Shown one piece after another: positions 16,018 to 22,725 of a DNA stretch of 29,497 nt. This DNA is from Actinomycetota bacterium (GTDB lineage: Bacteria; Actinomycetota; Thermoleophilia; UBA2241), in contig PLTW01000085.1 of the NCBI GenBank assembly GCA_003164655.1, forward strand, positions 1 to 29,497, in the 5' to 3' direction. How positions within the stretch are numbered: position 1 is the stretch's first letter; every line of letters begins with the position of its first letter. The position numbers and the translations under genes were made by a program. The notes below the pieces were generated by a model. The model saw only the letters and a program-made list of their open reading frames with translations, was not told the DNA's origin and did not search any database.

Positions 16018-17436
16018 ATGAAGGGTGCCGGCCTGATGCTGAAGGGTTGTGGACGCGCCGCCAGGGCGGCGGCGGTCGCCGCGATGGCGGTGACCGCGAC
16101 GGTTGCAGCGGTTGCGACGATCGCAGCCGTCGCGGCGGCAGTGACGCTCGCCATCGCGTCGCCCGCGCGAGCGGCCGAGCCGCAGGCTGCGCCGCCCGAC
16201 CTGCAGGCGGTGCGGCAGGTCCTTTACCTCGGCGACTCGCTGACCCAGGGCCTGTACGCCGTCACCGCCGCCGATTCGTGGCGCGCCCGGGTCGACGCCT
16301 GGCTGGGATCGGCGGTGGGCGTCGGCTCCGGCAGCGTGTTCCTGGGGCAGACCGGCGGCAAAACCGCCGACTTTCTGCCGCAGCTCGCCGCGATCAGCGC
16401 GGTCGACGCCGACCTCTGCTTTATCGAGCTGGGCACCAACGACGCCTCCGGCTTTCCCACGATGGTGCCCGTGCCGCCGGCCACCTTCAAGGCCAACCTG
16501 TGCGCCATTTCCGCGGCGGTGCGCGTCAACCGCCCGAACTGCATCCTCGTCTACCTGACGACCTGGAGAGAGAACGCCGCACTGACCTACGACGCCGTCA
16601 TTCGCGCGGTTGCGGCGCGCGACGGCGGCATCGTCGTCGATCTGGCGCCCATCGGCAGCGACCCGGCGAACTACCTGCCTGCCGGCGTGCTGACGTTCAA
16701 CGGAGCCTCGGACGGCTGGCACCCGAACAACGCCGGGCATGCCGCCATCGCGGCGGCCGTCGAGAGCGCTCTGCAGTGGAAGATCGCGCTGAGTCTGGCC
16801 AGGGGCGCCGCCTTCACGCGGTCCCGTTCAGTCCCGGTCGAAGTGTCGGCTCTGGATCGCCTTGGAGCGATCACGCAGCTGTCCTGCTCGCGGGACGGCC
16901 GGTCGTGGTCGGCCTGGTCGACCTGGTCGGCCTCACTGACTGTGACGTTGCCGGCGGGGAATGGCCTGAAGACTCTGTACGTTCGGCTCCGAGATTCACA
17001 GGGCGTCACCTCGCCGTCGGCGTCGGCGGCGATCGTGCTCGACACGTCGCCGCCGACCACCTTCGCCAAGCCGGCCCACGGCCGCGAGGGCCGGCCGATC
17101 AGGCTCGAAGGTCTCGTGCGCGATAACCTGAGTCGTGAGGCGCAGGCCGTCACCCTGACCGTCTACAACAGTCGCAGGGCGATCGTCAGGACCTTCCGCC
17201 TTGGCCCGCGGAAGGTCGCGACCTGGTATGCGGTCACCTGGACGCCGCGGGCTGCGGGCGTGTACCACTACGCAGTCACGGCCACCGATCTGGCGGGTAA
17301 CAGCCAGGCCCACGCCGGCAGCGCCAAAATCACGGTCAGGCAGGACCGCGCAAAGGCGGCCACTGGGAACGGCTCGCTACCCCAAAGCGCCGACGCGACG
17401 ACTCAGGCGAATCTCAGGCGGGTCCCCGCGACCTGA
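16018..17436 (+). CDS. Secreted SGNH/GDSL hydrolase with C-terminal Ig-like domains
   Basis: The 472-residue protein has a long signal peptide (about 1-53, ending SPARAAE). The SGNH esterase core covers about 66-250: block I LGDSLTQG with S74, block III GTND (N141) and block V DGWHPNNAGH (D232 and H235 of the triad). After about 250, two beta-sandwich domains are likely: one with SCSRDGRSWSAW and LYVRLRDSQGVTS, and a second with GVYHYAVTATDLAGNSQ, a pattern seen in bacterial Ig-like or carbohydrate-adhesion modules. It would be an extracellular or wall-associated esterase or lipase. A candidate -10 box TATGAT (16000-16005) is 12 nt before the ATG. No tight partner is present. Confidence 0.85.
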   Translation: MKGAGLMLKGCGRAARAAAVAAMAVTATVAAVATIAAVAAAVTLAIASPARAAEPQAAPPDLQAVRQVLYLGDSLTQGLYAVTAADSWRARVDAWLGSAVGVGSGSVFLGQTGGKTADFLPQLAAISAVDADLCFIELGTNDASGFPTMVPVPPATFKANLCAISAAVRVNRPNCILVYLTTWRENAALTYDAVIRAVAARDGGIVVDLAPIGSDPANYLPAGVLTFNGASDGWHPNNAGHAAIAAAVESALQWKIALSLARGAAFTRSRSVPVEVSALDRLGAITQLSCSRDGRSWSAWSTWSASLTVTLPAGNGLKTLYVRLRDSQGVTSPSASAAIVLDTSPPTTFAKPAHGREGRPIRLEGLVRDNLSREAQAVTLTVYNSRRAIVRTFRLGPRKVATWYAVTWTPRAAGVYHYAVTATDLAGNSQAHAGSAKITVRQDRAKAATGNGSLPQSADATTQANLRRVPAT

Positions 17437-17498
17437 AGCTCGCGGAGGCGACGTGCGGCCGGCTTCCAGGGTGCCGACCTGCGGAGCGGCAGTGGCTC

Positions 17499-18647
17499 CT
17501 AGCTGCGGTACGAGCGGCGCCGGTAGCGATCGAGCACCTCCACCAGCGCATCGCCGTCGAGCGCGTGCACGGTCACGCCGTCGCGCCCCGTCATCGTCTC
17601 GGCCTGCAGCATGGCGTTGAGTATCGCCTCGGAGGCAGCATCGACGACTGCCTCGAAGAGCGGGTCGATGGAGCACAGCGAGAGCATCTCGAGAGGCACA
17701 CGGACTGGGCCGGCGGAGCCGTAGTTCATCGGCGGCAGGCCGCGGTTGGCGGTGCTGAAGGCAAGGAAGAGGTCGCCCGAGTAGTTGTCGGCCCAGGCGC
17801 CGAGCTGGGAGACGCCGAGACCGGCGCGCTGCGCCAGGCGCCGCAGTTGTGTCGGGATGAGGGGAGCGTCGGTCGCGACGATGCCGATGATCGAGCCGGC
17901 GCCGGCCGCGGGGGCCTCTTCGGGCAGGGTCGGGATCGGCACCACGGCGTCGTCGAGGACCTGGCCCACGGGCGCCCCGTTCACGACAAAGCCGCGACGC
18001 AGGCCGTGGTTGGCCTGCACCAGCACGCCCACGACGAAGCGCTCGTCGCCACAGGCGACCACGCGCGAGGCCGTCCCCGTGCCTCCTTTGAAATCGTGGC
18101 AGACCATGCCGGTGCCGCCGCCGACGTTGCCCTCCGGCACCGGGCCCGCACTCGCCTTCTCGAGAGCTGCGACGACGTGCTCAGCGCGCACGTGCTGGCC
18201 GTTTACGTCGTTGAGACACCCATCCCAGGTCTCTCCCACCACGGGCAGGCTCCAGAAGAGCTTGCCGGCGCCGCGCGCCGCGATCTCGCGACTCACGAGG
18301 GCGTCGCGCACGACGCCCACGGAGTGGCTGTTGGTGAGCGCGATCGGTGAGCTCAGCAAGCCGCTCTCGCGTATCCACTCGAGGCCGGTGAGCTCGCCGT
18401 TGCCGTTGAGGCGGTGACAACCGGCGAAGAGTGGGTGCTCGCTGATCTCCTCCTGGCGCGGCACGATCACGGTGACTCCGGTGCGAACGGGGCCGCGACC
18501 GACGTGAAGGGGCCCGTCGCCCTTGATCAGCGTCGTGGCACCGACGCGCACGCCGGCCACGTCGGTGATGGCGTTCAGCGGCCCGGGCCGACCGAGGCCG
18601 ATCTCGATGCCGAGCTCACGGGCTCGCGGACGCGGAGAAGCGGCCAC
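17499..18647 (-). CDS. P1-family (DmpA/BapA-like) aminopeptidase
   Basis: The 382-residue protein belongs to the Ntn-hydrolase-like peptidase family P1. Proenzymes of this family cleave themselves before an internal Ser that then becomes the N-terminal nucleophile. Here that site is G251-S252 in AGAGSIIGIVATDAPL, near DmpA's G249/S250. Other conserved blocks are NAITDVAGVRVG, TGVTVI, GNVGGGTGM and GLGVSQLGAWADNYSGDLFLAFSTAN. Members remove N-terminal residues from D- or L-amino acid amides or beta-peptides. The start is a GTG at 18647, with GAGGAG 8 nt upstream. It lies two bases after the stop of the putative 36-residue protein. It converges on the SGNH gene. Confidence 0.92.
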   Translation of the reverse strand: MAASPRPRARELGIEIGLGRPGPLNAITDVAGVRVGATTLIKGDGPLHVGRGPVRTGVTVIVPRQEEISEHPLFAGCHRLNGNGELTGLEWIRESGLLSSPIALTNSHSVGVVRDALVSREIAARGAGKLFWSLPVVGETWDGCLNDVNGQHVRAEHVVAALEKASAGPVPEGNVGGGTGMVCHDFKGGTGTASRVVACGDERFVVGVLVQANHGLRRGFVVNGAPVGQVLDDAVVPIPTLPEEAPAAGAGSIIGIVATDAPLIPTQLRRLAQRAGLGVSQLGAWADNYSGDLFLAFSTANRGLPPMNYGSAGPVRVPLEMLSLCSIDPLFEAVVDAASEAILNAMLQAETMTGRDGVTVHALDGDALVEVLDRYRRRSYRS

Positions 18648-18649
18648 CG

Positions 18650-18760
18650 TCAGAGCTCCTCATCGGGCGGTTCGGGAAGAGTCCAGCGGTCTCCCCGCTT
18701 TGGGTAGAGGTAGAGATAGTAATAGGGGATGCCGACCGACTCGGTCACAGCGTCGCCCAC
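18650..18760 (-). CDS. Possible 36-residue acidic protein between pyrE and the P1 peptidase
   Basis: In the frame ending at 18650-18652 there is an open stretch reading VGDAVTESVGIPYYYLYLYP and then a tail ending WTLPEPPDEEL. About three quarters of codons end in G or C, as in the neighbours, and the frame stays open upstream into the end of pyrE. The only credible start in the gap is the GTG at 18760, with GGGGAG 10-15 nt before it. Its last codons contain the GAGGAG that serves the P1 peptidase start, so it would be translated before it. I do not recognise any family. It could also be a leader or a chance frame. Confidence 0.35.
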   Translation of the reverse strand: MGDAVTESVGIPYYYLYLYPKRGDRWTLPEPPDEEL

Positions 18761-18807
18761 GACACAGGGCTCCCCTGCCGGGGCATCGCGCGTCGGGTCA
18801 CCACGTT

Positions 18808-19335
18808 CTACGTCGCCTTGATCCCCAGCGAGGTGGCGGTGAACAAGGGGTCGAAAGTAAGGCCGCTCTCCTCTATGTGAGCGCGACCGCCCTCCTCGCG
18901 GTCGACCACACAGAGCAGCGCCTTCACCTCGAGGCCGGCGCCTCGCAACATCTCAGCGGCGGTGAGCGCCGCGCCGCCCGAGGTGACGACGTCTTCGATC
19001 ACGACCACGCGCTGTCCGGCATTGCCCTCGCCCTCCATCACCTTGTCGGTGCCATACCCTTTCGCGCCTTTGCGCACGATCACGAAGGGCTTGTCACACA
19101 CAAGCGACACGGCGGCGACAATGGCGACCGCTCCGAGCTCTGGGCCGGCGAGAAGGTCGAACGGCTCGTACCCCTCGAGCTTCTCGGCGAGCCCGGCAGC
19201 GATGGCACGCAGCAGGTCCGGCTTCGTCGAGAAGAGGTACTTGTCGAGGTAGAACTTGCTGCGACGCCCAGAATGCAGGAGAAAGTCGCCCTCCAGATAG
19301 CTGGCGTCGAGCAGACGCTGGCCCAAGTCGCTCAC
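18808..19335 (-). CDS. pyrE: Orotate phosphoribosyltransferase
   Basis: The 175-residue protein adds ribose-5-phosphate from PRPP to orotate, the fifth step of pyrimidine synthesis. The PRPP loop VVIEDVVTSGG is at about residues 111-121, and the catalytic loop region FVIVRKGAKGYGTDK is at 84-98. The start is a GTG (VSDLGQRLLDASYL) with GGGAG upstream; the longer frame upstream to 19506 overlaps yqeB and is Arg-rich. It is preceded by a perfect hairpin (19358-19394). Its location 75 bases after yqeB suggests either one operon with an attenuator or a separate transcript. Confidence 0.93.
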   Translation of the reverse strand: MSDLGQRLLDASYLEGDFLLHSGRRSKFYLDKYLFSTKPDLLRAIAAGLAEKLEGYEPFDLLAGPELGAVAIVAAVSLVCDKPFVIVRKGAKGYGTDKVMEGEGNAGQRVVVIEDVVTSGGAALTAAEMLRGAGLEVKALLCVVDREEGGRAHIEESGLTFDPLFTATSLGIKAT

Positions 19336-19357
19336 CGGTCTCCCTTCGGTCGTCTGC

Positions 19358-19394
19358 AGGTGCTCGCGGGACCGAATCGGTCCCGCGAGCACCT
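19358..19394. promoter_or_regulatory. Perfect 18-bp stem hairpin between yqeB and pyrE
   Basis: Two exact 18-base arms flank one central base, starting AGGTGCTCGCGGGACC and mirrored after the centre. It lies 22 nt upstream of the pyrE start. On the minus transcript it has no T-run after it, but could be an intrinsic terminator of the yqeB operon or a pyrE leader structure that regulates read-through. It is not explained by any coding sequence. Confidence 0.65.
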
Positions 19395-19409
19395 TATCAA
19401 ATTCGCCCG

Positions 19410-20252
19410 TCAGTCCCTGGCGAAACGCACACCGCCAAGGAGACCGCACGCGGCTTCGAGCACTCCGCCCGCGACAGCCATCGCCTTGTCGGAGACCAGA
19501 TGGCATTCCTCACCGCCGGCACGGGGATCCACATCCCCCAACTTGAAACCCGTCGTCACGTCCAGACCCGAGTGGAGCAGACCACGCAGCATACCTTCCA
19601 GGGGGGATCTCACCGGCACGTCTCCCACATACCCCACGATCTCGTCGACGCTGACGTGATCGCCGATCTCGAGCGCACCACAAAAGACTCCTACCGCCGG
19701 CGCCCGGATGACGCGTTCTGAAGAAGCGCCGCCCACCTCTCCAGGGACGCCCGTGTTGGGCAAGGCCTCCCCTGCGACGATGACGCGACCCAGCCTGTGG
19801 CCGCGCATGGTCTCGATGACGGCGTGCGCATCGCGGCCGGCAACGAACCCGGGACCCAGGGCCACGACAGCCGGAGCGTCGCTTATGCTCGTGCCGAGAT
19901 TGCGCTTTGCGACTATCGCATCGACGAGGAGAAGCGGATCGATGCGACGCAGTCCCAGCGCCAGCGGATCGACCACGACGGGGATCGCCTCCCGTGCGAG
20001 CGCGCGCTCGACCTCACCTTCGTCGCCGGCCCTGACTCCCTCGATTCCTTCGACGACCACGCGCCCCTCGTACACGGCCTCGGCGAAGGCCACGGTGCGT
20101 CGCACGACGGTGGGTCTTTCGACCTCGGTCATGACCACGGCAAACCCAGAGCGCCGCAGGCGCACGGCCACACCGGTGGCGAGGTCGCCCGCGCCCTTGA
20201 TCATCGCTCGCGGCCGACGGCGCTGTCCCGCGTGGGACGCGGCGTCGCTCAC
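19410..20252 (-). CDS. yqeB: YqeB (EF2563-type) selenium-dependent molybdenum hydroxylase accessory protein
   Basis: The 280-residue protein carries the family's Rossmann-type N-terminal motif MIKGAGDLATGVAVRLRRSGF, followed by TEVERPTVVRRTVAFAEAVYEG. A C-terminal half with VRSPLEGMLRGLLHSGLD follows, like a biotinyl-lipoyl-type fold. Such proteins are genome-context markers of selenium-dependent molybdenum hydroxylase maturation (known from EF2563 and E. coli YqeB); the biochemical role is not proven. The GTG at 20252 is chosen because GGAG is 8 nt upstream; ATG at 20204 is an alternative. It lies 28 bases after mocA on the same strand and 75 bases before pyrE. Confidence 0.82.
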   Translation of the reverse strand: MSDAASHAGQRRRPRAMIKGAGDLATGVAVRLRRSGFAVVMTEVERPTVVRRTVAFAEAVYEGRVVVEGIEGVRAGDEGEVERALAREAIPVVVDPLALGLRRIDPLLLVDAIVAKRNLGTSISDAPAVVALGPGFVAGRDAHAVIETMRGHRLGRVIVAGEALPNTGVPGEVGGASSERVIRAPAVGVFCGALEIGDHVSVDEIVGYVGDVPVRSPLEGMLRGLLHSGLDVTTGFKLGDVDPRAGGEECHLVSDKAMAVAGGVLEAACGLLGGVRFARD

Positions 20253-20280
20253 GACGCAGGCTCCGAGTCCGCAGCGTCCT

Positions 20281-20898
20281 TCACGCGTCCTTTTCCCTCT
20301 CATATTCAGCGGGTGAGTCGATGTCCGCACACAGGTGGGGGTCGACGACCGGGACCAGGCAGACCTGGTCGGCGTGCCGCTCGACGACTCGCCGGGCGCC
20401 GACGTCGCCACGCTCTTCGAGGATCTCCGGGAACAGCTCGGCGCTCAGGAGCACCGGATTCGCGGGCTGTGTGCCGGCCAGCGGACGGACGACGGGACTC
20501 CGGCAGAGTGCGAATCGCTCGATCAACGCGTCGATCAGAGCGGCGGTGACGAACGGCTGATCGGCGAGCAGGACCACGACAGCGTCGCAGGCCGGGTCCG
20601 CCGCCAGAATGCCCAGGTGAAGCGAGGTGCTCATGCCCGCCGCGTAGTCGGGATTGACCACCGTGACGACCGGCCGGCCCTCGATGGCCTGCAGGACCGC
20701 AGGTGCATCGTGACCGACGACCACGATCGTTTGACTGGCCAGCGACTCCAGCGAGGCTTCGACGACTCGCTGCACCATTGCTCGTCCGCCGATGGGCAGC
20801 AGCACCTTGTGGCCGCCCATGCGCGAGGCGCGGCCGGCGGCGAGCACGACGCCGCAAACGCAGACGCCCACATCTCGCGTGGCGGACTCTCGCCTCAC
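20281..20898 (-). CDS. mocA: MobA-like molybdenum cofactor nucleotidyltransferase (MocA family)
   Basis: The 205-residue protein has the NTP-binding loop LAAGRASRMGGHK (residues 19-31) at its N-terminus, then LLADQPFVTAALIDAL with a metal-binding Asp, PANPVLL and GDVGARRVV. MocA transfers CMP to molybdopterin to make the cytosine-dinucleotide cofactor used by xanthine-dehydrogenase-type enzymes. Its position between yqeB and yqeC fits a molybdenum hydroxylase system. The GTG at 20898 has GGAG about 10 nt upstream in the end of yqeC and starts 4 bases after its stop; a GTG at 20871 is also possible. MobA-like enzymes making a GMP form cannot be excluded. Confidence 0.85.
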   Translation of the reverse strand: MRRESATRDVGVCVCGVVLAAGRASRMGGHKVLLPIGGRAMVQRVVEASLESLASQTIVVVGHDAPAVLQAIEGRPVVTVVNPDYAAGMSTSLHLGILAADPACDAVVVLLADQPFVTAALIDALIERFALCRSPVVRPLAGTQPANPVLLSAELFPEILEERGDVGARRVVERHADQVCLVPVVDPHLCADIDSPAEYEREKDA

Positions 20899-20902
20899 GT
20901 CG

Positions 20903-21742
20903 TCATGGCTCCATGGCGAGGCGCGTGAATCGCTTCTCGCGCAGACTGGCCACGACCACCGAATCGGCACGGCCATCCGCGCCTGCGGCTTCATGTGGTC
21001 CATCCGGCAGCCGCCGAGGCCCCGAGGCGGCCCGCTCGAGCAACTCGGCAACGGCCATTCCCGATGCCTGCCCGCTCACTCCGTCGGCCTTGTTCAGCAT
21101 GGCGACGATCCGCGCCCTCGTCGTCCCGCGAAGTTGCGCTATCTGCGCGCTGAGACCATCGGCGAGGACTCGAGCGGTCACCACGCTGCCCAAAGGAATG
21201 TCCAGCAATGATGCCAACAGATGCGCCCGATGGACCTGTCCCTCGCTGATCGTGACTCCCAGAGCGTCCAATCCTGCCATCACGACAACGGTGGTCGCCG
21301 CCGCCGGCACCTGAGGCTCATGGGGCCCGAAAGCTTTGAAGGGCAAGCCCCGGCTGCCGTCTGCCTCGACGATCAGAAAGTCGGCCAGGCCCGCGGACCA
21401 CAGTTCGCTGAGCCTTGCAGCGGACAAGCCCGCGACCTTCCCGGCATCGCCGAGCGACTCGGCGACTGCCGCAGCCCGCCCAGTCGCCAGAACATCTTCG
21501 AGGTGGGCAACCAGCTCACTTGTTCCTTCCCCTGTTGCCATGTGGACGGGGCCGATGGCGGACAGCTGACTGAGGAACATGGCCGTGCTGGTCGTAGCCA
21601 CAACCCGCTTGCCGCCCGCCGAAAGCTCGCCGGCAAGCTGCTGCACGGCCGTTGTCTTGCCCCCGGCTCCCACGATCGACACGAGTTCACCGGCGTCAAG
21701 ACCCAGCGCCCCAGCCAGTTTGTCAAAGACGATTGCCTGCAC
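20903..21742 (-). CDS. yqeC: YqeC family selenium-dependent hydroxylase accessory protein
   Basis: The 279-residue protein has a P-loop-like motif GAGGKTT at residues 25-31 and ATTSTAMF at about 49-56. EADGSRGLPFKAFGPHEPQVP (about 125-145) and ARIVAMLNKADGVSG are further features that match YqeC (EF2563/YqeB-linked family). It probably hydrolyses or binds a nucleotide during enzyme maturation; function is unknown. The start is a GTG (VQAIVFDK) at 21742. It is the first gene of the trio, 78 bases after the TetR stop, so it may share the TetR transcript. Confidence 0.82.
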   Translation of the reverse strand: MQAIVFDKLAGALGLDAGELVSIVGAGGKTTAVQQLAGELSAGGKRVVATTSTAMFLSQLSAIGPVHMATGEGTSELVAHLEDVLATGRAAAVAESLGDAGKVAGLSAARLSELWSAGLADFLIVEADGSRGLPFKAFGPHEPQVPAAATTVVVMAGLDALGVTISEGQVHRAHLLASLLDIPLGSVVTARVLADGLSAQIAQLRGTTRARIVAMLNKADGVSGQASGMAVAELLERAASGPRRLPDGPHEAAGADGRADSVVVASLREKRFTRLAMEP

Positions 21743-21820
21743 GTGTTGCCGTCCCCTACGCTTCGCTCACCCGGATGCCCGACGCGGTCAGGACCAACGG
21801 ACGCCAGGATCACGCCCCGG

Positions 21821-22495
21821 CTACACGGCCTCCACGCCATCGATCAGTTCATCGAGGCTCTCCAGACCCAGGAGCCGTGAGGCATAGTCCAGACACAGGC
21901 GCTTCGCCTCGCCGACCGAAACTCCCTCCGCCCCGATGATGCAGTGGACCCAGGCGCCTTCTATCATCGCGGCGAGGCCTCGTCCGGCCGCCGCCGAATC
22001 GACGACACGGCCGCGTTCGGCAGCGACATCGGCGATCAGCCCACCAAGGTAGCGGCCGATCTCTTCGTAGAGGACATGGTTGATCTGTGCGAGCTCGCTT
22101 TCGCTGCGGGCCAACGCCCAGAAGCCAAACCAGGCGTACTGGCGCGACGGACCGCCCTCGAGCCGCTCGAACGCAGGCAGAATGGCGGCCCGCAACCGGC
22201 TTGCTGCTCCCTCGCCCGGCTGGGGCTCGTCGGCTCTGTCCATCCCCAGCATCGTGCGATAGTCGTCGGCCAGCAGTTGGAAGGCCGCGGCCAGCAGATT
22301 GCTCTTTGTCCCGTAATAGTGGCGCACCAGGCCCCGCGAGACTCCCGCCCGCTGAGTGATGTGCTCGATCGAGGCGCCGGCGACGCCATCACGCGAGATC
22401 GCCGTGATCGTCGCCTCGAGCAATTTGGCGCGCATCCTCTCACCACGCTGAACACGCGTTCCCAGTGGACTTTCGGCTTTGCTCGTCGGGCTCAC
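21821..22495 (-). CDS. TetR/BetI-type transcriptional regulator
   Basis: The 224-residue protein has the TetR DNA-binding domain at about residues 18-66. The recognition helix region reads ASIEHITQRAGVSRGLVRHYYGTKSNLL, close to BetI-type regulators. The C-terminal ligand domain is helical with LIDGVEAV at the end. The GTG at 22495 lies 7 nt after the -10 TATCAT, so the transcript is probably leaderless; a longer frame reaching 22546 has no ribosome site and contains the promoter. The ATCase operon diverges from it. It may repress itself and that operon through the palindromes at 22538-22565; the ligand is unknown. Confidence 0.88.
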   Translation of the reverse strand: MSPTSKAESPLGTRVQRGERMRAKLLEATITAISRDGVAGASIEHITQRAGVSRGLVRHYYGTKSNLLAAAFQLLADDYRTMLGMDRADEPQPGEGAASRLRAAILPAFERLEGGPSRQYAWFGFWALARSESELAQINHVLYEEIGRYLGGLIADVAAERGRVVDSAAAGRGLAAMIEGAWVHCIIGAEGVSVGEAKRLCLDYASRLLGLESLDELIDGVEAV

Positions 22496-22502
22496 AAGGC
22501 GA

Positions 22503-22530
22503 ATGATACCAGTCCGCCGTGGCATTCCAA
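22503..22530 (-). promoter_or_regulatory. Promoter of the TetR gene (leaderless)
   Basis: Reading on the minus strand, a -35 box TTGGAA (22525-22530), a 16-nt spacer and an extended -10 TGG-TATCAT (TATCAT at 22503-22508) precede the GTG at 22495. Transcription would start on or next to the start codon. Confidence 0.6.
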
Positions 22531-22537
22531 GAGCGTT

Positions 22538-22551
22538 GCTATACATATAGC
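22538..22551. promoter_or_regulatory. Operator-like inverted repeat (GCTATA-CA-TATAGC)
   Basis: Six-base arms GCTATA and TATAGC flank two central bases in GCTATACATATAGC. It lies within the spacer of the rightward promoter and about 8 bases upstream of the TetR -35 box. This is a good candidate site for the adjacent TetR protein. Confidence 0.45.
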
Positions 22552-22555
22552 GAGT

Positions 22556-22565
22556 ATCATATGAT
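22556..22565. promoter_or_regulatory. Second operator-like palindrome (ATCATATGAT)
   Basis: A perfect 10-bp palindrome, ATCATATGAT, overlaps the -10 box of the rightward promoter. It is five bases from the first inverted repeat and could be bound as part of the same operator. Confidence 0.35.
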
Positions 22566-22725
22566 CGGTGGGTCGCAAGCGATCATCGGCTCTCTTGACG
22601 GTAGCGCCGATGCACCGGCGGTGAAGACGGGCACAGTCATCGTGCCCTTCGGTACTGCAGCGGAAGGCAAGCGCTCGGTACGCGGTCAACGGTAGCGGAG
22701 CGTCAAAAGTCAGGGAGGCGTTTGT
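22566..22725 (+). other. Leader of the ATCase operon with two possible hairpins
   Basis: This 160-base untranslated stretch contains CATCGGC (22584-22590) facing GCCGATG (22606-22612), and GGGCAC (22629-22634) facing GTGCCC (22642-22647). An AGGGAGG ribosome site (22712-22718) precedes the ATG. No known riboswitch or PyrR-type attenuator was recognised, but the length and structure leave room for control. Confidence 0.4.

Larger units (their letters stand above)
22536..22565 (+). promoter_or_regulatory. Probable promoter of the ATCase operon
   Basis: TTGCTA (22536-22541), an 18-nt spacer and TATGAT (22560-22565) form a promoter-like pair pointing right. The two palindromes at 22538-22551 and 22556-22565 overlap it. 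Predicted start is about 22572, leaving a leader near 150 nt. Confidence 0.5.
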
